A stretch of DNA of 64,000 nt from JBBROS01 sp965199595 (GTDB lineage Bacteria > Pseudomonadota > Alphaproteobacteria > Acetobacterales > Acetobacteraceae), in the NCBI GenBank assembly GCA_965199595.1, contig OZ241182.1:2480001-2544000 (forward strand). The letters run 5' to 3'. The notes beneath the pieces were generated by a model. It ran no database searches. It saw nothing but the letters and a program-made list of their open reading frames with translations, and was not told the origin of the DNA. Of the stretch, positions 8,503 to 17,537 are shown piece by piece. A program made the translations under genes and the position numbers. Positions within the stretch are counted from its first letter, which is position 1. Each line of letters opens with the position of its first letter.

Positions 8503-9555
8503 CTATTCCGTCGGCTGGCCGCCACCTTTGGCCCGGCGCGACAGCTTACGCAAGGTCGCGACGCCGCGAAAGAACTCCCGGACCGGTTCCGCCGGGCTGC
8601 CGACCACGTCGGACCCGGCCTCCACATTGCCCATCACCCCGGCCTGCGCCCCGATCCGCGCCTTGGAGCCGATGCTCAGATGGCCCGCGAGCCCCGCCTG
8701 TGCCGCGACCACCACGAAATCCCCAAGCTCGGTGGAGCCGGAAATGCCCGCCATGGCGACAACGACGCAGCAGCGGCCGGTTCTGACGTTGTGGCCGATC
8801 ATCACCAGGTTATCGATGCGCGTGCCGGCGCCGATCACGGTGTCTTGCACGGAGCCACGGTCGATCGTGCTGTTGGCGCCGACCTCGACATCATCCTCCA
8901 GCCGCACCGTTCCGAGCTGCGGCACGGTGATGAAGCCCGCCGCGGTCTGCGCGAATCCGAAGCCCTCCTGCCCGATGCGTGCGCCCGGCAGGATGTTCAC
9001 CCGGTCGCCGAGAACGGCGTGGGTGATGCTCGCCAACGCGCCGATGCGGCAGTCCGCACCCATGCGCACCGCACGGCCGATCACCGCGCCCGAATCGACC
9101 CGGCATCGCGCCCCGATCACCGCGTCCCGCCGGATCACCGCAAGCGGCCCGATCTCCGCCGTGGAGTCAATGACGGCGCCGGGCTCGACGATGGCAGCCG
9201 GATGGATGCCGGGCTCGAGCGGCGGCGGCGGATGGAACAGGGCAGCGACGCGGGCCCAGGCGACATAGGGCTCCGGAGTGACGATGGCGGCGACACCCTC
9301 CGGCACGCAATGCGCGAGCAGCGGGCTCACAATCACGGCGCCGGCCCGGGTGGCGGTCAGGATGCTGACATAGCGCTTGTTGTCGAGGAAGCTGACATCG
9401 GCCGGGCCAGCGGTCTGCAGCGGCGCGACGCCGCTCAGCGGGTCGGCATCGCCGCGCACCTCACCACCCGCCGCCCTGGCCACGTCGGCCAGGCTATGCG
9501 GGCCGGTGCGGGGGAAGAACCGTTCATCCCCCGCACCCCTTGGATGATCCGCCAA
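8503..9555 (-). CDS. lpxD: UDP-3-O-acylglucosamine N-acyltransferase, TTG start
   Basis: Adds the second 3-hydroxyacyl chain in lipid A synthesis. An N-terminal uridine-binding domain (residues about 20-105) is followed by hexapeptide repeats to about 330; the catalytic histidine is in VMIGHNVRTG (about His255). The frame is open far upstream, but that part is arginine/proline-rich and antiparallel to nothing conserved; TTG 9555, four bases after the skp stop, gives 350 residues, the family length. No clear Shine-Dalgarno precedes it, so translation may depend on coupling with skp. Confidence 0.92.
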   Translation of the reverse strand: MADHPRGAGDERFFPRTGPHSLADVARAAGGEVRGDADPLSGVAPLQTAGPADVSFLDNKRYVSILTATRAGAVIVSPLLAHCVPEGVAAIVTPEPYVAWARVAALFHPPPPLEPGIHPAAIVEPGAVIDSTAEIGPLAVIRRDAVIGARCRVDSGAVIGRAVRMGADCRIGALASITHAVLGDRVNILPGARIGQEGFGFAQTAAGFITVPQLGTVRLEDDVEVGANSTIDRGSVQDTVIGAGTRIDNLVMIGHNVRTGRCCVVVAMAGISGSTELGDFVVVAAQAGLAGHLSIGSKARIGAQAGVMGNVEAGSDVVGSPAEPVREFFRGVATLRKLSRRAKGGGQPTE

Positions 9556-9559
9556 GGCG

Positions 9560-10447
9560 TCAGCGACGGGGAGCAGCAGCCGGCGCGGCGGGAGCCGGGG
9601 CAGGCGTGGCCGGCGCAGGCGTGGCAGCGGCGGGCGTGGCACCCGGCGGGGTGAACGCGGATGGCGCAACACCGTCGGGCGGCAGGATCACGGTGCCCTG
9701 CACCTTGTTCAGCTGCTCCACGACCTGACCGGTGATGTCGAACTCGTTGACGTTCAACGCCACCTGCTGCCGGTGCAGCACCAGGTTCATGCCGCGGCTC
9801 TCGCTGACCTGCCGGATGACGGAGACCAGCATCCGCTCGATCTGCGCCAGGCCGTACTGCGCCGATTCCTGGATGATGCGGTTGCGGTCACGGAAGGACT
9901 TCTGCGCGTTGGTGATCCGCTCCTGCAGCTCACGCTCCCTGGCGCGGATCTGGTCGGCGCTCAGGCTGGCGCGCTGGCTGGCCAGCTGCTGCTGCAGCTC
10001 CCGCCAGGCGCCCTGTTCCTTCTGCGCGTCCTCGTTCAGCTTCTCGCGACGCTCGCCGATCACCTTCTCGATCTGCTGGGCCGCGGTGGAGGCACGCATG
10101 ATGTCGGGGATGCCCAGCACGCCGATCACGGCGGCCGGCGGCGTGGCGCCACGGGCAAGCGTCGGCAGGTCCGGCGCGGGCGGCAGGGTCACGGGCGGGC
10201 CGGGCGGCGGCTCCGCCTCGGCTTGCGGCGGGTTCGTCGGCTGCTGCGGCGGCACCAGCGCGGGGGCCTGGGGCCGGGGGGCCGTGGGTCTCTGGGCCGG
10301 ACGGGACTGCTGGGGAGCAGCGCCCCCGCCCCCGCCCCCGCCCCCGCCCCCGCCCTGGGGGATGAAATAGCCGGGCCCGTTCTGCTGGGCCAGCGCCGGG
10401 GTGATGATGAGGGCAACGCTGGCCGCCATCAGGGCGGGGCGGATCAT
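9560..10447 (-). CDS. skp: OmpH/Skp family periplasmic chaperone, extended
   Basis: Predicted periplasmic chaperone handing outer-membrane proteins to BamA. From ATG 10447 it has 295 residues with a signal peptide cleaved after ALAQQ (about 20). The Skp-like coiled-coil part lies at about residues 115-250 (STAAQQIEKVIGERREKLNEDA onward). It is far longer than usual Skp (about 160-190): residues 25-110 are glycine/proline/glutamine-rich, and the tail is an alanine/proline run. The glycine run is coded by a tandem hexamer (10322-10355). Position between bamA and lpxD is classic. Identity rests on context plus the coiled coil. Confidence 0.85.
   Translation of the reverse strand: MIRPALMAASVALIITPALAQQNGPGYFIPQGGGGGGGGGGGAAPQQSRPAQRPTAPRPQAPALVPPQQPTNPPQAEAEPPPGPPVTLPPAPDLPTLARGATPPAAVIGVLGIPDIMRASTAAQQIEKVIGERREKLNEDAQKEQGAWRELQQQLASQRASLSADQIRARERELQERITNAQKSFRDRNRIIQESAQYGLAQIERMLVSVIRQVSESRGMNLVLHRQQVALNVNEFDITGQVVEQLNKVQGTVILPPDGVAPSAFTPPGATPAAATPAPATPAPAPAAPAAAPRR
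10322..10355. repeat. Tandem GCCCCC hexamer inside skp
   Basis: Five perfect head-to-tail copies of GCCCCC plus a partial sixth. On the coding (minus) strand the unit reads as two glycine codons, giving an 11-glycine run near the N-terminus of the mature Skp-like protein. Loss or gain of a unit keeps the reading frame. Confidence 0.9.
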
Positions 10448-10463
10448 GTGTGAAATGCGCAAG

Positions 10464-12842
10464 CTAGAACCTCGTGCCGAAGCCAAACCGGAAAACCTGG
10501 GTCTGGTCACTTTTACGCTTAACCACCGCTTCCGCGACGTCGATGTTGATCAGCCCGAACGGCGTCTTCCACGAAACGCCGACGCCGGCACCCACGCGCG
10601 GAGTCGAGTCGTCGGTCACGCTCGTGATGGTGCCGGTCGGGTCGGTGATCTTGGTCACCTGGCTCAACGAGCCGACGTCCACGAACGCCCGGCCCGAAAG
10701 CCCCAGGTCCGCCGAGATCGGCAACGGGAACCGCAGCTCGGTGGACTGGGTGTAGATCAACCGGCCGCCGATGCTGTCCTTGGTGTTCGCCCCGATCGCA
10801 TGGGGCCCGGCGCCGCCGGACTGGAAGCCGCGCAGGTTGTCGCCGCCCAGGAAGAACCGGTCGATGATCTTCTCCTGGCGGCCCAGCTGCGCCAGGTAGC
10901 CGCCGCCGGCCGAGATGGCGATGTTCCAGTCCGCATCGCCGGTGAACCGCTCCAGCGGAACGAAGTAGGTGCCATCGATCTTGGTACGGAAATACCGCGC
11001 CGTGCCGCCGATGCCCGCGAAGTCCGTGCCGAGCCGGATGATGAACCCGTCATGCGGGTCCGTCCGCGTGTCGCGATAGTCGAGCGACAGCGTCTGCCCG
11101 ATCTGCGACAGCAGCGAACCGCCGGCCTGGTTGGTCACGTAGATGCTGGCGCCGCTCTGGACGTCGTAGATGTTCCGGTCCACCAGCGTGTAGGTCCAGG
11201 CCTGCCGCAGATGCTCGTTGAACTCGTAGCCGATCCGCAGCGCGCCACCCGTCCGCCGTTCGTTGTAGGCGGAGATGTCCTGGTTGTTGTTCTGCACATG
11301 GAACAGGTCGAAACCCGCCACCAGGTTGCGGTCCAGGAAGTAGGGATCGGTGATCGACAGGTCCACCTGGCTGCGCTTCTGCGCCAGCACGCCGTTGATC
11401 CCGGCATCGATGCCGGTGCCGACCAGGTTGCGCTCGCGCAGGCCCACGTTGACCAGCGCGCCGGCATCCGTCGAATATCCGCCGCCCAGGGTCAGCTCGC
11501 CCGTGGCCTTCTCGTCCACCGTGGTGGTGATGATCGCCTTGTCGCTGGCAGACCCCTGGGATGGCTGCACCTGCACCCCGTTGAAGTACCCGAGGTCCTG
11601 CAGCCGCTGGCGCGAGCGCCGCACGGTGGCGGCGTTGAAGGCGTCGCCCTCCGCCAGGCGGAACTCGCGGCGGATCACCTTGTCCTTGGTGCGGGTGTTG
11701 CCGTTGATGTCGATGCGCTCGATATAGACGCGCGGACCCTCCGTCACCTCGAACACGAGGTCAACGGTCTTCTTGTCCTTGTTGCGCGCGATCTGCGGCT
11801 TTACGTCCACGAAGGCGTAACCGCGATTCTGCACGGCATCCTGCAGCGCGGTCGTGGTCTTCTCCACCGCGTCACCGTCATAGGTGTCGCCGGTGCCGAT
11901 CTCCACCACCGGCAGCAGGTCCGCACCCGGCAGGTTGCGCAGCTTGCTGTCCACCTTCACGGAGCCGACCTTGTAGCGCTCACCCTCGACGATGGTGAAC
12001 GTCACGAAAAAGGCCCGGCGGTCCGGCGAAAGCTCCGCCACCGCGTCCTTGATGTCGACGTCGGCATAGCCGTTCTTCAGGTAGAACCGGCGCAGCAGCT
12101 CCTTGTCGAAGTTGATCTTCTCCGGGTCATACTGGTCGCTGGTCGAGAGGATCCGGTAGAAGGCCTGCTCGCGGCTGTTGATGATCTCGCGCAGCCGGTC
12201 CTCGCTGAACGCGTGATTGCCGATGATGGCGATGCGGCTCACGAGGGTCGTCTCACCCTCGTTCACCTCGAACACGACATCGACGCGGTTCTGGTCCAGC
12301 CGGATGATCTTCGGCTCGACCGTCGCGGCATAGCGCCCACGCTTGGCATAGAGGTCGATCAGCCGCAGCCGGTCCGCCTGCGCCAGCTGCGGCGTGAACA
12401 CCGCCCGGGCGCGCAGCTGCAGCACGCCGCGCAGGTTCTCGTCGGTGAGCTTCTTGTTGCCCTCGAAGGCGATGCGGTTGACGATCGGGTTCTCGACCAC
12501 CTTCACCACGAGGCCATTGCCCTCGCGGTTGATGGTGACGTCCTGGAACAGCCCGGTGGCGAACAGGGTCTTGAGGCTGCGGTCGATCCGGTCGGGATCG
12601 AAGGGATCGCCGGGCTGGATCAGCATGTAGGACCGGATCGTGCCCTCCTCGATGCGCTGATTGCCGACGATCTTGACCGAAGCGACGGTGCCTTCCGCCC
12701 CCACGCGGGCCGGACGCGCCGCACGGGCCGGGTTCCGCGCTGCCGCACGTGTGGCCCGCACCGGCTCCTGCGCCAGAACAGGCGTGGCGAGCAATGGGAG
12801 CAGGCAGGCCGTTGCGAGCAGCGCAGCGCGTTTGGAATGCAA
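10464..12842 (-). CDS. bamA: Outer membrane protein assembly factor BamA
   Basis: Central subunit of the BAM complex that inserts beta-barrel proteins in the outer membrane. From TTG 12842 (GGAGGG at 12849-12854, six bases ahead) the protein has 792 residues: a signal peptide ending TPVLAQ, five POTRA domains to about residue 425, then a 16-strand barrel. The barrel shows the L6 motif as NLRGFQSGG and ends with aromatic FGTRF, the outer-membrane targeting signal. A longer frame to 12941 lacks a signal-like start. The next gene upstream is rseP, 168 bases away. Confidence 0.95.
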   Translation of the reverse strand: MHSKRAALLATACLLPLLATPVLAQEPVRATRAAARNPARAARPARVGAEGTVASVKIVGNQRIEEGTIRSYMLIQPGDPFDPDRIDRSLKTLFATGLFQDVTINREGNGLVVKVVENPIVNRIAFEGNKKLTDENLRGVLQLRARAVFTPQLAQADRLRLIDLYAKRGRYAATVEPKIIRLDQNRVDVVFEVNEGETTLVSRIAIIGNHAFSEDRLREIINSREQAFYRILSTSDQYDPEKINFDKELLRRFYLKNGYADVDIKDAVAELSPDRRAFFVTFTIVEGERYKVGSVKVDSKLRNLPGADLLPVVEIGTGDTYDGDAVEKTTTALQDAVQNRGYAFVDVKPQIARNKDKKTVDLVFEVTEGPRVYIERIDINGNTRTKDKVIRREFRLAEGDAFNAATVRRSRQRLQDLGYFNGVQVQPSQGSASDKAIITTTVDEKATGELTLGGGYSTDAGALVNVGLRERNLVGTGIDAGINGVLAQKRSQVDLSITDPYFLDRNLVAGFDLFHVQNNNQDISAYNERRTGGALRIGYEFNEHLRQAWTYTLVDRNIYDVQSGASIYVTNQAGGSLLSQIGQTLSLDYRDTRTDPHDGFIIRLGTDFAGIGGTARYFRTKIDGTYFVPLERFTGDADWNIAISAGGGYLAQLGRQEKIIDRFFLGGDNLRGFQSGGAGPHAIGANTKDSIGGRLIYTQSTELRFPLPISADLGLSGRAFVDVGSLSQVTKITDPTGTITSVTDDSTPRVGAGVGVSWKTPFGLINIDVAEAVVKRKSDQTQVFRFGFGTRF

Positions 12843-13010
12843 CAGAGTCCCTCCGAGACAGGCCAGCACGACAGGGACGGTCAGGAGTGCCCCGACCCAA
12901 GCCAGCGTCTTCTCGCCAGCTTGTAGGCGGGACCGCGTCATCCGCCAAGGCCCCAGTCACGCGCCAGTGATTTCCCTCCTGCTCATGACCCGGCCAGTGG
13001 CCCGACCCGT

Positions 13011-14123
13011 TCAGCCGATCAGCCCGGAAACCCAGCGAAACAGTCCCATACGCGCCAGATCGTTCCAGGTCGCAAACACGAACAGCCCGGCCAGCAGCGC
13101 GAACCCGGCCCGGAACCCATACTCCTGCAGCCGCTGCGGCAGCGGCCGGCCGCGCACCGCCTCGAACAGGTACATCAGCAGATACCCGCCATCCAGCACC
13201 GGGATCGGGAACAGGTTGACCAGCCCGAGGTTCACCGACAGCACGGCGATGAAGCTGACCAGGCTGATGAACCCCAGCTGCGCCACCTGGCCCGAAAGCT
13301 GCGCGATCCCCAGCGGCCCGCTCAGCTCATCCGTGGTGCGGGACCCGCTCAGCATCTGACCAAGTCCGCCCAGGGTCGCAACCGTCACGTCCCAGGTCTG
13401 CTGGACGCCGGCGAACAGCGCGGTGGCCGGGTTCTGCGGCACATATTCCACGGGGCCGCCGCGCACGCCCAGCACGCCCGTGCGGGCGCCCTCGCGCCCC
13501 TCCCGCACACCCACCTGCACCGGCAGGTGCTGCGTGGCGCCATCGCGCGAAATCTCCAGGTCCAGCCTGCGGTCCGGTGAGGCAGAGACGATGCGCTGGA
13601 TGTCTTCGAACCGCGTCACCTTGGTGCCATCGATCGACAGCACCCGGTCGCCGCTCTTCAGCCCGGCCTTCGCCGCCGCACCCTCGGCCACGACATCACC
13701 AAAGACCGGAGTGGAGAGCGGACGCCCGACAGCCAGGAACAGGCCGCTGAACAGCAGCGCCGCCAGCAGGAAATTCGCCGCCGGCCCGGCCACGATCACG
13801 ATCGCCCGGGACCCCACGGACTTCGACTGGAACGTCCGTCCCGGCAGCCAGGCGGCGCGAACCTCCGGCGCCACATCCTCCGGCCGCTCCTGCCCGTGCA
13901 GCTTCACGTAGCCGCCCAGCGGCAGCCAGCTGACCTTCCACATCGTGCCGACCCTGTCCCGCCAGCCAAAGATCTTGGGGCCGAACCCAACGGAGAAGGC
14001 CTCCACATGGATGCCCTGCGAGCGCGCGGCCAGGTAGTGGCCCATCTCGTGCACGAAGACGAGGATGCCCAGGACGACGACGAAGGCGCCGCCGTTGCGC
14101 AGAAGGTCAAGCAGGTGCGTCAT
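13011..14123 (-). CDS. rseP: Site-2 intramembrane zinc metalloprotease RseP
   Basis: Cleaves anti-sigma factors and remnant signal peptides within the inner membrane. The protein has 370 residues with first transmembrane segment about 12-32 containing the zinc site HEMGH (His25, Glu26, His29) and the third ligand in LDGG (310-313). One PDZ domain spans roughly 135-205, whereas E. coli RseP (450 residues) has two; the one-PDZ form is common in this class. It sits between dxr and bamA as usual. Confidence 0.95.
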   Translation of the reverse strand: MTHLLDLLRNGGAFVVVLGILVFVHEMGHYLAARSQGIHVEAFSVGFGPKIFGWRDRVGTMWKVSWLPLGGYVKLHGQERPEDVAPEVRAAWLPGRTFQSKSVGSRAIVIVAGPAANFLLAALLFSGLFLAVGRPLSTPVFGDVVAEGAAAKAGLKSGDRVLSIDGTKVTRFEDIQRIVSASPDRRLDLEISRDGATQHLPVQVGVREGREGARTGVLGVRGGPVEYVPQNPATALFAGVQQTWDVTVATLGGLGQMLSGSRTTDELSGPLGIAQLSGQVAQLGFISLVSFIAVLSVNLGLVNLFPIPVLDGGYLLMYLFEAVRGRPLPQRLQEYGFRAGFALLAGLFVFATWNDLARMGLFRWVSGLIG

Positions 14124-14190
14124 TCTCTCATCCTACCCGGTATGCGGGCGAAATGCCCGAGGCTCGATCAGGTACCGACTTAATCTAACA

Positions 14191-15348
14191 TCAGGCGGCG
14201 ACGGCCAGCACCGTCTTGGCCTCACGCCGGGCCGCACCATCCAGCGCGAGCACGCTGTCAAGGCTTGGCGTGGCCGGGCTGCCCAACCGGTCCAGCACGC
14301 GCTCGACGAGGACGGCGATCTCGGTGAAGCCAAGGCGCCGCGCCAGGAAGGCGTCAACGGCAATCTCGTTTGCCGCGGACATGATGGTGGGGGCGCCGCC
14401 CCCGGCCCGCAAGGCATCCCGCGTCAGGCGCAGGGCCGGGAACCGCACGGGGTCGGGCGGGAAGAAGGTGAGCTGCCCCATGGCGGCGAGGTCCAGCCGG
14501 GGCGAGTTCGTGGCGATGCGCCGCGGCCAGGCCAGCGCATGGGCGATCGGGATGCGCATGTCGGGCGAGCCCATCTGCGCCAGCATGCTGCCGTCCTGGT
14601 AGTGCACGATGCCATGGATCACGGATTGCGGGTGCACCAGCACGTCGATGCGGTCTTCGGTCAGGTCGAACAGCCGCGCCGCCTCGATCAGCTCCAGCCC
14701 CTTGTTGAACATTGTGGCGCTGTCGATGCTGATCTTGGCGCCCATCGACCAGACAGGATGGCGCAGCGCCACTTCCGGGGTGGCCCGCGCCATCTCCTCC
14801 AGGCTTGCGGTGCGGAAGGGCCCGCCCGAGGCGGTGATGGCAATCTTCTCCACCGCGCCCCGGTTGCCCTCGGCCAGCGCCTGGAAGATCGCGTTGTGTT
14901 CGGAATCCACCGGCAGCAGGGTCGCGCCGGCCTCACGCACCGCCTGCAGCATCACCTCCCCGGCACACACCAGGGCTTCCTTGTTCGCCAGCGCGATCAC
15001 CCCGCCCCGCTTGATGGCGGCCAGGGTGGAGGGCAGGCCCGCCGCTCCGGTGATCGCGGCCATGGTCCAGTCCACCGGGTCGGACGCCGCCTGCAGCACG
15101 GCGTCGGACCCGGCGGCGCACGCGATGCCGCTGCCGGCCAGCGCCGCCTCCAGGGTCCGCAGCGCCGCCGGGTCGGCGATCACGGCAACCTCTGCCCGCA
15201 GCAGGATCGCCTGTTGCGCCAGCAGCGCCGCGTTGCGACCGCCCACCAGGGCATGCACGCGAAAGCGGCCGGGGTTGGCGGCCAGGAGATCCAATGTGCT
15301 GGTACCGACGCTGCCGGTGCTGCCCAGGACGGTCACGCTGCGTGTCAC
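14191..15348 (-). CDS. dxr: 1-deoxy-D-xylulose 5-phosphate reductoisomerase
   Basis: Makes 2-C-methyl-D-erythritol 4-phosphate from DXP with NADPH, the committed step of the MEP isoprenoid pathway. NADPH-binding GSTGSVG is at the N-terminus; the metal site motif PVDSEHNAIFQ and the flexible-loop region SGGPFR are present. I take GTG 15348, which overlaps the cdsA stop as GTGA, giving 385 residues; TTG 15354 is two codons upstream. Cotranscribed with uppS and cdsA, the next users of isoprenoid and lipid precursors. Confidence 0.95.
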   Translation of the reverse strand: MTRSVTVLGSTGSVGTSTLDLLAANPGRFRVHALVGGRNAALLAQQAILLRAEVAVIADPAALRTLEAALAGSGIACAAGSDAVLQAASDPVDWTMAAITGAAGLPSTLAAIKRGGVIALANKEALVCAGEVMLQAVREAGATLLPVDSEHNAIFQALAEGNRGAVEKIAITASGGPFRTASLEEMARATPEVALRHPVWSMGAKISIDSATMFNKGLELIEAARLFDLTEDRIDVLVHPQSVIHGIVHYQDGSMLAQMGSPDMRIPIAHALAWPRRIATNSPRLDLAAMGQLTFFPPDPVRFPALRLTRDALRAGGGAPTIMSAANEIAVDAFLARRLGFTEIAVLVERVLDRLGSPATPSLDSVLALDGAARREAKTVLAVAA

Positions 15349-16142
15349 TTCCAAAGAACGTCTCCATGGCCCAGCACGAGGGCGAGCAGGGCGGCAGCCG
15401 GGGCCGCGGCCAGCAATCCATCCAGGCGGTCCAGCAGGCCGCCATGGCCCGGGATCAGCCGCCCGGAGTCCTTCACGCCGAAGCGGCGCTTGATCCAGCT
15501 CTCCAGCAGGTCACCCGCTGCCGAGGCCACGCCCAGCAGACAGGCCGCCGCCGCCGCCCGGCCCACCATGGCCGGCGCCATGAAATGCGCTGCGATCTCC
15601 CCAACGGCCATCGCGATCAGCAGCCCGCCAATGGCGCCCGACCAGGTCTTGCCCGGCGAGATGGCCGGCGCCAGCTTCGGCCCGCCCAGCACCCGCCCCA
15701 CCAGGTAGGCGCCGATGTCGCTGGCCCAGACGATCAGCACTACGAACAGCACATTGGCCCGGCCGACATCGCCGCCCGTCCGCAGCCAGGCCAACGCCAC
15801 CAGCGGCAGCCCGATATACAGCACCCCCGCCGCCAGCGCCCGCCGCGCGGTGGCGAACCAGATATAGGCGGCGCCGGCCAGCAGCAGCAGCATGGCGGGC
15901 AGCGGCAGGCCGGCAGCCGTGACCATGCCGGCAACGGCAAGCTGCAGCGGCACGGCGGCGCCGGGCCAGCTGCGGGCGGGGGCGCCGCAGAGCATGGCCC
16001 ACTCCGCCCCAAGCCCCACCGCAGCCACCGCGATCAGCACCGTCCACAACCCGGCGCCCAGCCAGATGCACAGCAACGCCAGCGGCGCGAGCAGCGCCGC
16101 GGACAGCGCCCGCTTGCGCAGGTCGTTCCAGCGGCCGCTCAC
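15345..16142 (-). CDS. cdsA: Phosphatidate cytidylyltransferase
   Basis: Makes CDP-diacylglycerol from phosphatidate and CTP in the inner membrane. About eight hydrophobic segments and the full CDS signature near the C-terminus (SWIKRRFGVKDSGR, then PGHGGLLDR). Start is uncertain: GTG 16142 (265 residues, beginning SGRWNDLRKRAL) lies just after the uppS stop; GTG 16172 would overlap uppS and add ten residues. Neither has a strong ribosome-binding site, so coupling to uppS is likely. Confidence 0.93.
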   Translation of the reverse strand: MSGRWNDLRKRALSAALLAPLALLCIWLGAGLWTVLIAVAAVGLGAEWAMLCGAPARSWPGAAVPLQLAVAGMVTAAGLPLPAMLLLLAGAAYIWFATARRALAAGVLYIGLPLVALAWLRTGGDVGRANVLFVVLIVWASDIGAYLVGRVLGGPKLAPAISPGKTWSGAIGGLLIAMAVGEIAAHFMAPAMVGRAAAAACLLGVASAAGDLLESWIKRRFGVKDSGRLIPGHGGLLDRLDGLLAAAPAAALLALVLGHGDVLWK

Positions 16143-16155
16143 CGAAGCTGCGGGA

Positions 16156-16905
16156 TCAGCCAGCGCGCGCACCGAACCGGCGCTCGCGGCTTGCGAACTC
16201 CGCCAGGGCGGTCTCGAAATGCGTGGCGCCGAAGTCGGGCCACAGCACGTCCATGAACACCAGCTCGGCATAGGCGGATTGCCACAGCAGGAAGTTGGAC
16301 AGCCGGCGCTCGCCGCTGGTGCGGATCACCAGGTCCGGATCCGGCATCCCGGCGGTGGAGAGGAAGTGCTCGAAGCTCGCCTCGTCCAACGCATCGGGGT
16401 CCAGCTCACCTCGCAGCGCCGCCGCCGCCGCCGCCCGCGCCGCCGCGACCAGTTCGTCGCGCGCGCCATAGGACAGCGCGACGTTGAGGTTCAGCCGCGT
16501 GTTGCCGGCGGTGGCGCTCTCCACGCGGTCCAGCTCGGCGCGCGTCTCCGGATCGAACCGGCTGCGGTTGCCGATGATGCGGACGCGCACGCCCTGGCGC
16601 GACAGCTCCGCCAGCTCCTGCCGGATGTAGTGCCGCATCAGTCCGGTGAGATCGAGCACCTCCTCGGCCGGGCGGCGCCAGTTCTCGCTGCTGAACGCGA
16701 ACAGCGTGAGCCAGCCGACGCCCGAGGACACGGCCGCCTCGATGATCCGCCGCACCGACTGCGCACCCGCCCGGTGCCCGGCCACGCGCGGCAGGCCCCG
16801 GGCCGCCGCCCAGCGCCCGTTGCCGTCCATGATGACGGCCACGTGCACCGGCACCGCAGCCGGGGCCGCGACGCCGACCCGCGGTTTGGCCTTGCTGACC
16901 GACAT
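16156..16905 (-). CDS. uppS: Undecaprenyl diphosphate synthase (cis-prenyltransferase)
   Basis: Condenses farnesyl diphosphate with eight isopentenyl diphosphates to make the C55 carrier for peptidoglycan and O-antigen. The 249-residue protein has MDGNGRWA with catalytic Asp27, FSSENW, and RTSGERRLSNFLLWQ near the C-terminus. Length is typical. An alanine-rich insert at about 155-167 (RAAAAAALRG) is mildly unusual. The start ATG 16905 lies 5 bases after the frr stop. Confidence 0.96.
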   Translation of the reverse strand: MSVSKAKPRVGVAAPAAVPVHVAVIMDGNGRWAAARGLPRVAGHRAGAQSVRRIIEAAVSSGVGWLTLFAFSSENWRRPAEEVLDLTGLMRHYIRQELAELSRQGVRVRIIGNRSRFDPETRAELDRVESATAGNTRLNLNVALSYGARDELVAAARAAAAAALRGELDPDALDEASFEHFLSTAGMPDPDLVIRTSGERRLSNFLLWQSAYAELVFMDVLWPDFGATHFETALAEFASRERRFGARAG

Positions 16906-16910
16906 GTCGC

Positions 16911-17477
16911 TCAGACCTGCCGGATTTCCTTGTCCTTCTCTGTCAGCGAATCGTCGATCCGCTTGATGTAGGAGTCCGTGAGCTTCTGCACCTCGTCCGA
17001 CCAGTCCTTCACGAAGTCCTCGCCGATCTCGCCCTTCTTCTCGAAGCCCTTGATCTGGTCGATCCCATCCCGCCGCACGCCGCGCACCGCGATGCGGGCC
17101 CCCTCGGCATACTTGCCGGCCGCCTTGGCCAGCTCACCACGGCGCTCGGCCGTAAGCTGCGGGATCGGCACGCGCACCACCTGGCCGTCGGCCCCGGGGT
17201 TCAGCCCCAGGCCGCTGTCGCGAATCGCGCGCTCCACGGCGCCCACCAGCGTGCGGTCCCATACCTGGACCGTGATCATCCGCGGTTCCGGCACGCCGAT
17301 GGTGCCCACCTGGGTGATCGGCACGACGGTGCCATAGGCCTCGACCTTCACGGGTTCGATAAGGGCCGGGCTGGCGCGGCCGGTGCGAAGGCCGCCGAAG
17401 TCGCGGCGCAGCGTCTCCATGGCGCCATCCATCCGCCGACCGAGGTCCTGCTTCAGCGCGTTGAGGTCAGCGGGCAA
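16911..17477 (-). CDS. frr: Ribosome recycling factor
   Basis: Splits the post-termination ribosome together with EF-G. The 188-residue protein has the expected two-domain layout: a long three-helix bundle and a beta domain, with GGLRTGRASPALIE near the N-terminus and the conserved RVPIPQLTAERR region in the middle. Length agrees with the family (185). The C-terminal helix ends KRIDDSLTEKDKEIRQV. Located between pyrH and uppS, the usual order. Confidence 0.97.
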   Translation of the reverse strand: MPADLNALKQDLGRRMDGAMETLRRDFGGLRTGRASPALIEPVKVEAYGTVVPITQVGTIGVPEPRMITVQVWDRTLVGAVERAIRDSGLGLNPGADGQVVRVPIPQLTAERRGELAKAAGKYAEGARIAVRGVRRDGIDQIKGFEKKGEIGEDFVKDWSDEVQKLTDSYIKRIDDSLTEKDKEIRQV

Positions 17478-17537
17478 GGCAAGTCTCCTGTAAAGCCGGT
17501 CCGAGCCTGTCAGTCATCGACGAAACCGGCTTCTGGT

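Noticed and set aside
10322..10355. CRISPR-like tandem array
   Set aside because: Units are 6 bases with no spacers and lie inside a coding region; it is a simple repeat.
10401..12926. Plus-strand open frame of 841 codons antisense to bamA
   Set aside because: No domain is visible and bamA on the minus strand is complete with signal peptide and barrel end.
13011..14123. RseP as a truncated gene because only one PDZ domain is visible
   Set aside because: Both catalytic motifs and the C-terminal membrane helices are present; one-PDZ RseP is normal in this class.
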